Shown piece after piece: positions 6,523 to 13,211 of a DNA stretch of 13,241 nucleotides. The notes under the pieces were generated by a model. The model was not told the DNA's origin, made no database searches, and worked only from the letters and a program-made list of their open reading frames with translations. The stretch spans positions 1-13,241 of the forward strand of contig CAAGHH010000014.1 in assembly GCA_900769615.1 (NCBI GenBank), written 5' to 3'. Each line of letters begins with the position of its first letter. Position 1 is the first letter of the stretch. The position numbers were made by a program, and so were the translations under genes. The stretch comes from Selenomonadales bacterium. GTDB taxonomy: Bacteria; Bacillota; Negativicutes; Selenomonadales; Selenomonadaceae.

Positions 6523-6936
6523 ATGGACAAAATTAATTCTCAAGAGGTTTTGAAGCTGAAGGAAAGCGTTGCTGATGCTATTCTGATGCGTATTTTTGGC
6601 GGCAAGCTTGCAAATGATAATGCGGAACTGCCTGTACGTACAAGCTTTTTCAATAATAATCCTAGTGATTATAATATTATTGATGCACATTATCAGAAGC
6701 TGAAGGAAGAGCTTTGTAATGAAATCTTTGAGAAACTGGTTGCCGACAAAGTGAATACCGAGATTGAGGATATGGCAGTTCGTGCTGCTTATCTTGCGGA
6801 TTTGAAGCAAAAAATCGGGGAGCAGGCTGTCGAGAGCATTGCTGTGCGCTTGCGCGACAGAGGCGTGAGCGTGAGGAATATTGCTGACATTGTGAATATG
6901 TCGGAGGAAGAGCTCAAGAAGCTTTTTGATAAATAA
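6523..6936 (+). CDS. Unrecognised 137-residue helical protein with HTH-like C-terminus
   Basis: A strong AAGGAGG at 6508-6514 with 8-nt spacing sets the start. The protein is charged, lacks a signal peptide or membrane segment, and should be cytoplasmic and mostly helical (HYQKLKEELCNEIFEKLVADKVN, AYLADLKQKIGEQAVESIAVRLRDR). Its last 30 residues, RDRGVSVRNIADIVNMSEEELKKLFDK, resemble the small helical tail ('G-S-x-x-x-I-A-x-x-x-x-x-S-x-E-E-I') found at the end of Rpn/PD-(D/E)XK transposase-like proteins and some HTH proteins. No nuclease residues precede it, so it may be a remnant, an antitoxin-like partner of the ATPase downstream, or a stand-alone protein. The codon pattern is ordinary for the window, which supports a real gene. 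Function unknown. Confidence 0.72.
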   Translation: MDKINSQEVLKLKESVADAILMRIFGGKLANDNAELPVRTSFFNNNPSDYNIIDAHYQKLKEELCNEIFEKLVADKVNTEIEDMAVRAAYLADLKQKIGEQAVESIAVRLRDRGVSVRNIADIVNMSEEELKKLFDK

Positions 6937-6948
6937 AAGCGGATATAG

Positions 6949-7021
6949 AAATGCACCAATTTACGTATTAGTAGTTTAATGATATAATATTAAGCAACTT
7001 ATAAGTAGAGTTGGTGCATTT
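6949..7021. repeat. 11-bp perfect inverted repeat bracketing a promoter
   Basis: AAATGCACCAA (6949-6959) is the exact reverse complement of TTGGTGCATTT (7011-7021). The arms are 51 bp apart, with centres about 62 bp apart (close to six helical turns). The segment between them holds TTTACG-N17-TATAAT. The right arm covers the ribosome binding region of the ATPase at 7024 and is followed by T residues. RNA reading through from the 137-residue gene would contain both arms, while RNA from the enclosed promoter would contain only the right one. Confidence 0.75.
6960..6988 (+). promoter_or_regulatory. Promoter for the DUF234-type ATPase
   Basis: TTTACG (6960-6965), a 17-bp spacer and TATAAT (6983-6988). 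The expected start near 6995 gives a leader of about 30 nt. It is enclosed by the 11-bp inverted repeat. Confidence 0.6.
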
Positions 7022-7023
7022 TT

Positions 7024-8394
7024 ATGTTTTTTGGTCGACAAAGTGAATTAGCTTTTTTGGAGAATTTATATAATAGTAATGAGCTGCACTGTGTGTGCTT
7101 AAGCGGTGCGCCAGGCATTGGCAAGACTACTTTATTGCAGGAGCTGGGCAGACGCAAGAGCAAGGCTTATTTTTGTGTGCGTTCTTGTACAGAGAATGCT
7201 AATAAAGCTGCTTTTTTGGCGGAGATTGCTGTTCAGGGAATTGTGGACAGCAAGGTTTGTATGAGTTGGCAGGATGCATTAAACGCGATAATAAAAAAGG
7301 CCTGTGGTGAAAAAATGCTGTTGATGATAGATGATGCGCATGAATTAGAGGACAGCTTTCATGAGCTTTTGTCTGCTTTGCTTACTTTGGTACAAAAGGA
7401 TGCTTCACGGTTACGTTTGTTGATTATTTTTTCTGGACGTAGGTTGGATTTCTTGCAGAATAGTTTAAGAAAAGTAGGGCTCAAAGCAGATTTTTTGACA
7501 TTAGATTATTTAAGCTATGAGGAATGTGTATCTTGTTTCTCGGCATTTAATAATGACGAAAAGGTTATGCTTTATGGTATAACAGGTGGAGCACCACAAT
7601 ATTTGTGTTATATAGATGCTGCTATGAGCTTTAAAGAGAATTTATATAAGCTTTTTTATGCTCCGGATGCGTGTCTTTTGCGTGAGGGTGAAAAAAGATT
7701 AGCCCAAGAGTTTCGTCAGCCGCATATTTATCATGCTGTTCTTTGTTCAGTTGCTTGTGGTGCTGTGCACATGAAGGATATTGCTGAGACTGTTGGCATG
7801 AGTATGAATAAAGTATCAAAATATGTTGGTGTTTTGCTGAAAGCAGGTTTTTTACAGAGGCTTGTACCAGCTAATGAGCTTATATTGCATAAGCAGCATA
7901 AAAACACGTGTTATATGCTGACAGATACCATGCTGTGTTTTTGGTACAGGTGTGTATATCCATATCTTGGCAGTATTACTATGGGTTATGGTAAGTTTTT
8001 ATTGCGTAATAAAATTTCATCTGCTCTTGATAATTTTGCTAGCCTTGTATTTTTGAAGATTTGCTATCAGCATTGTTATGCTTTGCGTAAGCGTAAAAAT
8101 TTTAGCTTTGATTTTTCTACTATGGGATTTCTTTGGCCAAAGGAGGATTGCTCATGGGAGCAGTTGCGTCTTGTAGCTTATAGTAAAAATGAAGTGTGTT
8201 ATATGCAATGCTTGTGGACTAAAAGCAAGGTGGATGTTGATACAATAAAAAGGCTACAGCAGGAGTATGTCTGTGAGGATGGCAAGGATGCTTATTACAT
8301 TTTATTTTCGCGTAAGGGCTTCACTGATAGAGTGCTTGGGTATGAAGCAAGAACACAGTCAGTAAGGTTGATTTCGCTTATGTATTTGAAGTAA
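7024..8394 (+). CDS. AAA ATPase of the DUF234 type, nuclease-like domain degenerate
   Basis: The protein has 456 residues. The N-terminus is FFGRQSELAFLENLY, then Walker A GAPGIGKT (28-35) and Walker B MLLMIDDAHEL (about 98-108), typical of the 'archaeal ATPase' P-loop group. A winged helix follows at about 235-283 (VHMKDIAETVGMSMNKVSKYVGVLLKAGFLQRL). The C-terminus has the family signature YMLTDTMLCFWYRCVYP (about 297-313). In most relatives the last 100 residues contain a PD-(D/E)XK-like segment with an E-C-K-W motif. Here the matching place reads MQCLWTKSK (about 394-402), so the usual Glu and Lys are replaced and nuclease activity is doubtful. The role of the family is not established. 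No good ribosome binding site is visible; the likely region lies inside the right arm of the inverted repeat at 7011-7021. It is preceded by an unrecognised 137-residue gene. Confidence 0.85.
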   Translation: MFFGRQSELAFLENLYNSNELHCVCLSGAPGIGKTTLLQELGRRKSKAYFCVRSCTENANKAAFLAEIAVQGIVDSKVCMSWQDALNAIIKKACGEKMLLMIDDAHELEDSFHELLSALLTLVQKDASRLRLLIIFSGRRLDFLQNSLRKVGLKADFLTLDYLSYEECVSCFSAFNNDEKVMLYGITGGAPQYLCYIDAAMSFKENLYKLFYAPDACLLREGEKRLAQEFRQPHIYHAVLCSVACGAVHMKDIAETVGMSMNKVSKYVGVLLKAGFLQRLVPANELILHKQHKNTCYMLTDTMLCFWYRCVYPYLGSITMGYGKFLLRNKISSALDNFASLVFLKICYQHCYALRKRKNFSFDFSTMGFLWPKEDCSWEQLRLVAYSKNEVCYMQCLWTKSKVDVDTIKRLQQEYVCEDGKDAYYILFSRKGFTDRVLGYEARTQSVRLISLMYLK

Positions 8395-8443
8395 ATCGAA
8401 TGATGAGTAGAGTTAAAAAAAGAAAACACGAACATTTCATTCA

Positions 8444-8466
8444 AAGTCTACTGAAAAGTAGGGCTT
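8444..8466 (+). other. GAAA-tetraloop hairpin between the ATPase and TonB receptor 2
   Basis: CTACT (8448-8452), GAAA, AGTAG (8457-8461), extended by AAGT on the left and GGCTT on the right with one bulged G, forms a stem of about nine pairs capped by a GNRA tetraloop. No T-tract follows directly (TTGAAAAATGG), so it is not a standard terminator. A T-run further on (8490-8502) could help termination of the ATPase transcript. Confidence 0.45.
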
Positions 8467-8491
8467 GAAAAATGGCTTAACAGCAAGGCTT

Positions 8492-8520
8492 TTTACGTTT
8501 TTAAAATGTAATAATATATT
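8492..8520 (+). promoter_or_regulatory. Possible promoter for TonB receptor 2
   Basis: TTTACG (8492-8497), a 17-bp spacer and TATATT (8515-8520). The leader of about 105 nt contains a 12-bp perfect palindrome, GATTATATAATC (8562-8573), a candidate operator. No Fur box close to consensus and no cobalamin riboswitch elements were found. Confidence 0.4.
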
Positions 8521-8630
8521 ATGCTGACTTTGCTGCTTATTGCTTGCTTATATATCTAGCTGATTATATAATCTTTTTTGTAATCGATTTTATTAAGATG
8601 TCGAGTATGAGTAAAAAGGAGCATGAAACT

Positions 8631-10604
8631 ATGAACAAGAAAATTTTGCTGAGTACATCTATTTTGGGTGTTATGCTTGCCGCAGGCACTGTATTTGCTG
8701 CTGAAAAAGGGCAGCTCGCAGAGTATTCTCTGCCGGAGATGAACGTGACTGCTCTCGGTTACGAAAAGTCTAATTTGGAGACACCGGCTGATGTAACAGT
8801 TTATTCTGGCGAAGAATTAAAGAAAACTGGCGCAAGTGATGTTGCTAACGCATTGAAGTATAAAGCAGGTGTATATTTCACGCAGATGGGACCGCATGGA
8901 CAAAACTGGATTACTAATTCTAGTAAAGCAACGCTGCGTGGAGTAGATAATGGTACGCTGGTTTTAATTAACGGTGTGCCAGCATCTTTTAACGGTGTAA
9001 GTCATTTGGATAATATTAATCTGGACACAGTAGAGAAGATTGAGGTTGTTAAGGGTGGCGGTGCTGTATTATATGGTAGCGAAGCCTATGGTGGCGTTAT
9101 TAATGTCATAACAAAAAAGGTTAATAATAATGTTAATGTTGCTGCTGGTAATAATGGTCAAAGAAAGTATAGTGCTTCTGTTAACGCAGATAAGCTGAAC
9201 ATTTTCGCTGGTCACGATGAGTTGGGTGCTACAGAAAATTTGAGTGTAAAAGAAGGGTCCAATAGCAGAGTTTGGGGAAGCAACACAAAGTATTTAATTT
9301 CCTTTGGTAAAAGTAAAAAGGATACTATTGGCTTGAATTATAATTTTAATGATAACGTAAATTTAAACTATAATTACACAAAAAAGGATTACAGTATTAA
9401 TTATAATGGCGTTAAAGGTACTCTTGGTGTATTACAGCATTTTGACTATGATGATGCTGAGCATAAAGCGCAGCTGAATTATAATAATAAGGATTTTAGT
9501 TCTGTAGTATATTATAACTATCGTAGCATTGATAATCCTGATTATCGTTTTGTTGAAGGCAAGACAGGTCGTGAATGGGAAAAAAGTCAGCATAAAATGT
9601 ACGGCTTTGATGTAAAGCAGCGTTTTGGCAGTGAACGCGATAAATTTTTACTAGGTGCTGATTTTAAGCATGAAATTTATGAAAATAATCGTGAAAAATT
9701 TTCTAGCAAGTTGACGACTAAAGCTGCTAGCGGCAGCTGGAACTATAACAATTACTCTGTGTATGGTCAGTATGATAAAAAATTAAGTGATGTAACGAGT
9801 GTTATTTTGAGTGCGCGTGAAGATATTGCAAAGTATGAAGAGAAGACCTATCATGAATTTTTACCGCAAGCGCAGATTATTACTAAAGTAGATGATGAAA
9901 ATGCAGTTTATGCAAGTGTAGGCAAATCCTTCCGTATGCCTAATTTTAGAAATTTATATTATAGCAGCGGTATGATTATACCCAATCCTGATTTAAGTCC
10001 TGAAAAAGGCATCAATTATGAGGTAGGCTATAAATTTGAGACTGAAGGAGCAAGATTAAACATTGCTGCTTTCAGAACAGAAGTAAAGGATCAGATTATT
10101 TCTGTTAATGTGACGGGTATGTCTAACACATCAACTCCGGTTAATGTTAGTGAGTTCAAAAATACTGGTGTCGAAATAAATTATAATAGAGATTTGGATA
10201 AGCATTTTTCCTATAATTTAGGTGCGATTTTCTCCAATCCTCAGCGTCGTTATACAGCTGGACAGGAGTGGAGTGATGCTTTAGGCAGATATCAATTAAG
10301 CGGCAGTGTGAACTATAGCAATCGTGATTTAGAAGCAGCCTTAAATGTAAGCTATTGGGGAAGCCGTGTTATGAACGGGACGAAGACAGTTGGCGCAACT
10401 AAGCAGCTTACGGTTACGGAAATTAATAAGCCGTTAGTAGTATCAAATTTGCACTTAGGGTATAAATTGCAAAAAAATGTTAAGCTGACCTTTGATGTAG
10501 ATAATTTATTTAATAGAAAAGATATTGGCAATGTCGATACAAGCAGCAGCCAATATTACACCCAAGGCCGCACCTTCCTCGTAGGCATGAACTACAGCTT
10601 CTAA
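8631..10604 (+). CDS. TonB-dependent outer-membrane receptor 2
   Basis: The protein has 657 residues. ATG 8631 is chosen because AAGGAG (8616-8621) lies 9 nt before it and a signal peptide starts there (MNKKILLSTSILGVMLAAGTVFA, cut near A23/A24). An in-frame TTG at 8544 would add a non-signal hydrophobic leader and is rejected. The TonB box is EMNVTAL (36-42). The plug spans about 50-160 (TPADVTVYSGEELKKTG, LRGVDNGTLVLINGVPASFNGV, VEKIEVVKGGGAVLYGSEAYGGVINVITK). The barrel contains SFRMPNFRNLYY and NPDLSPEKGINYEVGY, the FRxP and NPDL boxes seen in many iron and haem receptors, and ends RTFLVGMNYSF. It is shorter than receptor 1 and only distantly related to it. The substrate-binding lipoprotein 15 bp downstream indicates a shared uptake job. 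The ligand is not determinable; iron-siderophore, haem and corrinoid are all possible. Confidence 0.94.
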   Translation: MNKKILLSTSILGVMLAAGTVFAAEKGQLAEYSLPEMNVTALGYEKSNLETPADVTVYSGEELKKTGASDVANALKYKAGVYFTQMGPHGQNWITNSSKATLRGVDNGTLVLINGVPASFNGVSHLDNINLDTVEKIEVVKGGGAVLYGSEAYGGVINVITKKVNNNVNVAAGNNGQRKYSASVNADKLNIFAGHDELGATENLSVKEGSNSRVWGSNTKYLISFGKSKKDTIGLNYNFNDNVNLNYNYTKKDYSINYNGVKGTLGVLQHFDYDDAEHKAQLNYNNKDFSSVVYYNYRSIDNPDYRFVEGKTGREWEKSQHKMYGFDVKQRFGSERDKFLLGADFKHEIYENNREKFSSKLTTKAASGSWNYNNYSVYGQYDKKLSDVTSVILSAREDIAKYEEKTYHEFLPQAQIITKVDDENAVYASVGKSFRMPNFRNLYYSSGMIIPNPDLSPEKGINYEVGYKFETEGARLNIAAFRTEVKDQIISVNVTGMSNTSTPVNVSEFKNTGVEINYNRDLDKHFSYNLGAIFSNPQRRYTAGQEWSDALGRYQLSGSVNYSNRDLEAALNVSYWGSRVMNGTKTVGATKQLTVTEINKPLVVSNLHLGYKLQKNVKLTFDVDNLFNRKDIGNVDTSSSQYYTQGRTFLVGMNYSF

Positions 10605-10619
10605 GCTTAGTAAAAAGCG

Positions 10620-11573
10620 ATGGTGAAGAAGCTTTTAAGCATAATGCTTGTCTTCCTCTGCTTGCTTTGCAGCGCCTGCGGTCCGCAGGACGCTGCTGGC
10701 AGGGGGGAGGGCGTGACGAGCGTTGCTAATTATAATTTTTTTGGCGAGCCTATTAATGTTGAGGTGAAACAGGTTCCGCAAAAAATACTTGTCTGTGGCA
10801 ACAGTGGGGCAAAGACGCTGCTGGCGCTTGGCGCTGGTGAGCAGATTGCAGCCGTCGTGCTGACGGATGCAGGCGAAAGGGAAGCGTTGCAAAAGCAGCT
10901 GCCGCAGGCCAAAATTTATACGCAGCCGCTGCAGCTGGAAGCAGCGACGCTGCTTGCACCAGATTTTATTCTGGGCTGGAGAAGGTACTTTGCAGACAAT
11001 CAGCTTGGCGATACGACGAGCTGGATTGCTAAAGGCGTGCCTGCCTATATTCAGGATGCATCCGGACCTATTCCTGCAAAGGGGAAGTTCCCTGCCTGTA
11101 CGATTGCCAGCGAGCAAAAATTTATTCGTAATATGGGACTGCTTCTTGACAAACAGCAAAAAGCAGAAGAACTTTTGCGAGAAATTGATGTTGAGCTACA
11201 AGTAAAAAAACCGTTAAAACCGCAAAAGGTTTTGTTTGTCGAATTTCTTGGCGGTAATATAGAAGTGTTTGGCAATGATTTGCTTAGTGGAGATATAGTG
11301 CGGCATTTTGGCAGCAGCCTGATTAGCTACAGTGCGCCGTTCATCAGCCAGGAGGAGCTGATGAATATGCCTGCGGAGAAAATTTTTGTGGTTTATCATG
11401 GCGGCGAAGTGCAGAAAAACTCTGCATTGGCGCAACTTGCCAATCCCTTATACCAGCATATTCCTGCTGTGCAGCAGGGCAAAATTTATCCTATCAATTA
11501 CAACGAAATTGTTGCACCTGGATGTAATCTTGTGCAAACACTGCGTTATATCAGACAGTGCCTAGAAATATAA
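10620..11573 (+). CDS. ABC-transporter substrate-binding lipoprotein (BtuF/FhuD-like, TroA fold)
   Basis: This 317-residue protein begins 15 bp after receptor 2, with a weak ribosome binding site (AAAAAGCG), suggesting translational coupling. The lipoprotein signal peptide ends LLCSAC, so Cys20 is the likely lipidated residue, although the -3 position is Cys rather than Leu. The body follows the periplasmic-binding-protein-2 pattern of iron-complex and cobalamin binders: VPQKILVCGNSGAKTLLALGAGEQIAAVV, then APDFILGW, VLFVEFLGGNIEVFG, IFVVYHGG and HIPAVQQGKIYPIN. It would accept the ligand delivered by receptor 2 in the periplasm and hand it to an inner-membrane ABC permease. No permease or ATPase gene for this is in the window, so the transporter must be elsewhere. 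Base composition appears more GC-rich than in receptor 2. A nested-hairpin terminator follows. Confidence 0.9.
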   Translation: MVKKLLSIMLVFLCLLCSACGPQDAAGRGEGVTSVANYNFFGEPINVEVKQVPQKILVCGNSGAKTLLALGAGEQIAAVVLTDAGEREALQKQLPQAKIYTQPLQLEAATLLAPDFILGWRRYFADNQLGDTTSWIAKGVPAYIQDASGPIPAKGKFPACTIASEQKFIRNMGLLLDKQQKAEELLREIDVELQVKKPLKPQKVLFVEFLGGNIEVFGNDLLSGDIVRHFGSSLISYSAPFISQEELMNMPAEKIFVVYHGGEVQKNSALAQLANPLYQHIPAVQQGKIYPINYNEIVAPGCNLVQTLRYIRQCLEI

Positions 11574-11594
11574 AGTCTAGACAAGTGAAAAAGC

Positions 11595-11642
11595 AAAGCG
11601 TTACGCTCGCGTGCAGACTGCATGAAGGCGTAACGCTTTTTT
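11595..11642 (+). terminator. Nested-hairpin terminator after the binding lipoprotein (copy 1)
   Basis: The outer stem is AAAGCGTTACGC (11595-11606) with GCGTAACGCTTT (11628-11639), 12 perfect pairs, followed by T residues to 11642. Inside is a second palindrome, CGTGCA (11609-11615 region) with TGCATG, using one G-T pair. The same two-level structure recurs at 13007-13054. Confidence 0.85.
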
Positions 11643-11664
11643 GCTGAGTGTAAATGAATTGCCA

Positions 11665-11762
11665 AAAGTTTTGCGGTTATATCCGCAAAATATATTAAAA
11701 ATAGAAAGTTTTGCGGTTATAACCAGAAAAACTATTGAAAAATAGGAAGTTTTGCGGTTATA
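11665..11762 (+). repeat. Three tandem copies of GTTTTGCGGTTATA upstream of the DUF4143 ATPase
   Basis: AAAGTTTTGCGGTTATA at 11665-11681 and 11705-11721, and AAGTTTTGCGGTTATA at 11747-11762, spaced 40 and 41 bp, so about four helical turns. Copy 1 is half of a perfect palindrome, TTTTGCGG-N6-CCGCAAAA (11669-11690). Copy 2 is a palindrome with two mismatched pairs and a perfect GGTTATAACC centre. Copy 3 is a half site that supplies the TATAAT of the promoter. The linkers between copies are also similar (TATTAAAAATAG, TATTGAAAAATAGG). Confidence 0.88.
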
Positions 11763-11764
11763 AT
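11735..11764 (+). promoter_or_regulatory. Promoter for the DUF4143 ATPase, embedded in the third repeat
   Basis: TTGAAA (11735-11740), an 18-bp spacer and TATAAT (11759-11764). The GTTTTGCGG motif fills the spacer, so a protein bound to the repeats would directly block or reshape this promoter. The second repeat carries the weaker equivalent TTAAAA and TATAAC. Confidence 0.6.
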
Positions 11765-11785
11765 ATGAATATGGGGGTGCATATT

Positions 11786-12994
11786 ATGATTGACAGACCA
11801 CTATATACTCAAAAAATAATGGAGTACGTTGATACTCCATTTATAAAAATTCTCACAGGGATTCGCAGGTGCGGTAAATCAACGATTTTGAAATTAATTA
11901 TGCAAAAGTTGCGTGAGCGTGGGATAGAAGAAGAGCAGATTGTTAGTTATCGCTTTGATTCGATGGAATATGATGGCTATACTGCGCAGCAGATGTATCA
12001 GAAATTAAAAAGCAGTCTGCAGCCTGACAAGCGAACCTACCTGTTTTTGGACGAGGTGCAGGAAATTGACAACTGGGAAAAGATAGTCAATTCACTGGCA
12101 ACAGACTTTAATGTGGATATATATGTTACTGGTTCCAATTCCCGCATGATGTCGTCAGAAATAGCGACATATCTGACAGGAAGATATATTTCTTTCAGAA
12201 TATATACGTTGTCATTTGCGGAGTATCTTGATTTTAAAAGCAGCTATACGGAAACAGCAGCTCCTAAACAGGAATTGATAGATTACATAAAGCTTGGTGG
12301 TTTCCCAGCAGTGCATTTGCATACTTATACTGCAGCAGAAGTTTATACGATTGTGCGCGATATTTATAATTCGACAATCTTTTCTGATATAGTTCGGAGA
12401 AATCAACTGCGCAAGGTTGATCAGCTTGAAAGAGTTGTGAAGTACGCTTTTAATAATGTAGGCAATACTTTTTCAGCAAAGAGTATTTCTGATTATCTGA
12501 AATCTGAGCATAGAAAGATAGATAACGAAACGGTTTATAGCTATCTGGAAAAATTGGAAAAAGCCTATATTCTACATCGCTGCCTGCGATATGATTTGAA
12601 AGGCAGGGAGCTTTTGAAAACGCAGGAGAAATTCTATCTTGCTGATACAGCTTTGCGTTATAGCGTACTTGGGTATGATGATAATACGGTAGCAGCGATG
12701 CTGGAAAATGTTGTGTATCTGGAGCTTTGTCGTCGTGGTTATAGAGTTGATATTGGCAAAACGCCAGTCGGCGAGATTGATTTTGTAGCGACAAGGCAGA
12801 ACGAGAAGGTTTATATTCAGGTTACGCAACAGATAAGCTCGCCTGAAACAGAAAAACGTGAATATGCAAGATTATTGGATATTGATGATAATTTCCCAAA
12901 ATATATGTTGCGGACAGACGAGTTTGCAGGAGGAAATTACCAAGGTATTAAGACTATGCACGTTGCAGATTTTTTGCTGAGTGAAGAATATTGA
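11786..12994 (+). CDS. AAA ATPase with DUF4143 C-terminal domain
   Basis: The protein has 402 residues. ATG 11786 is chosen because GGGGGTG (11773-11779) precedes it. The in-frame TTG at 11735 lies in the promoter -35 and is rejected. Walker A is GIRRCGKST (25-33), Walker B is YLFLDEVQEI (about 84-93), and a sensor-like VTGSNSRMM lies near 115. This matches the AAA_14 family. Then come LTGRYISFRIYTLSFAEYL, LGGFPAV and a helical linker with a winged-helix look (FSAKSISDYLKSEHRKIDNETVYSYLEKLEKAYIL). The DUF4143 nuclease-like domain has LENVVYLELCRRGYRV, GEIDFVA (about 329-335) and VYIQVTQQI, giving the E...D...Q-x-V pattern of a PD-(D/E)XK fold with Gln in place of the usual Glu. Family function is unknown. 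It is monocistronic, with a repeat array upstream and a hairpin terminator 12 nt after its stop. Confidence 0.9.
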   Translation: MIDRPLYTQKIMEYVDTPFIKILTGIRRCGKSTILKLIMQKLRERGIEEEQIVSYRFDSMEYDGYTAQQMYQKLKSSLQPDKRTYLFLDEVQEIDNWEKIVNSLATDFNVDIYVTGSNSRMMSSEIATYLTGRYISFRIYTLSFAEYLDFKSSYTETAAPKQELIDYIKLGGFPAVHLHTYTAAEVYTIVRDIYNSTIFSDIVRRNQLRKVDQLERVVKYAFNNVGNTFSAKSISDYLKSEHRKIDNETVYSYLEKLEKAYILHRCLRYDLKGRELLKTQEKFYLADTALRYSVLGYDDNTVAAMLENVVYLELCRRGYRVDIGKTPVGEIDFVATRQNEKVYIQVTQQISSPETEKREYARLLDIDDNFPKYMLRTDEFAGGNYQGIKTMHVADFLLSEEY

Positions 12995-13006
12995 TATGGG
13001 AAAATG

Positions 13007-13054
13007 AAAAGCGTTACGCTCACGTGCAATCTGCACGGAAGCGTAACGCTTTTT
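13007..13054 (+). terminator. Nested-hairpin terminator after the DUF4143 ATPase (copy 2)
   Basis: The outer stem is AAAAGCGTTACGCT (13007-13020) with AGCGTAACGCTTTT (13040-13053), 14 perfect pairs, ending in a T-tract. The inner stem is CGTGCA (13023-13028) with TGCACG (13032-13037) around a 3-nt loop. Compared with copy 1 at 11595-11642, the inner stem changes from a G-T to a G-C pair, so the fold is kept while the sequence drifts. Confidence 0.88.
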
Positions 13055-13107
13055 GTTTTCTACCTTCCCCTTTGCAAAGTACAGAAATACGTTATATACA
13101 ATTCTCT

Positions 13108-13132
13108 AATCACGATTATACAAATCACGATT
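13108..13132 (+). repeat. Short direct repeat AATCACGATT
   Basis: Two identical 10-mers at 13108-13117 and 13123-13132, repeating every 15 bp, about 26 nt upstream of the predicted promoter of the last gene. They may be a paired regulator site. Nothing else is recognisable between 13055 and 13157. Confidence 0.45.
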
Positions 13133-13157
13133 TGATAAATGGAGTGAATGGCATTTC

Positions 13158-13186
13158 TTGCTTTTTTAGACGCTATATAGTACAAT
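13158..13186 (+). promoter_or_regulatory. Promoter for the gene at the right edge
   Basis: TTGCTT (13158-13163), a 17-bp spacer and TACAAT (13181-13186), with the start codon 26 nt further on. Confidence 0.5.
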
Positions 13187-13211
13187 CCTGATATAGATTG
13201 GAGGAATTATC

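Noticed and set aside
11637..12984. A shared 14-mer (TTTTTTGCTGAGTG) after the first nested hairpin and at the end of the DUF4143 gene
   Set aside because: At this length a chance match in a 13-kb AT-rich window is reasonably likely, and the second copy is explained by coding sequence.
12991..13191. Open frame running from the end of the DUF4143 gene through the terminator
   Set aside because: It crosses a 14-bp terminator stem, has no good ribosome binding site and encodes no recognisable motif.
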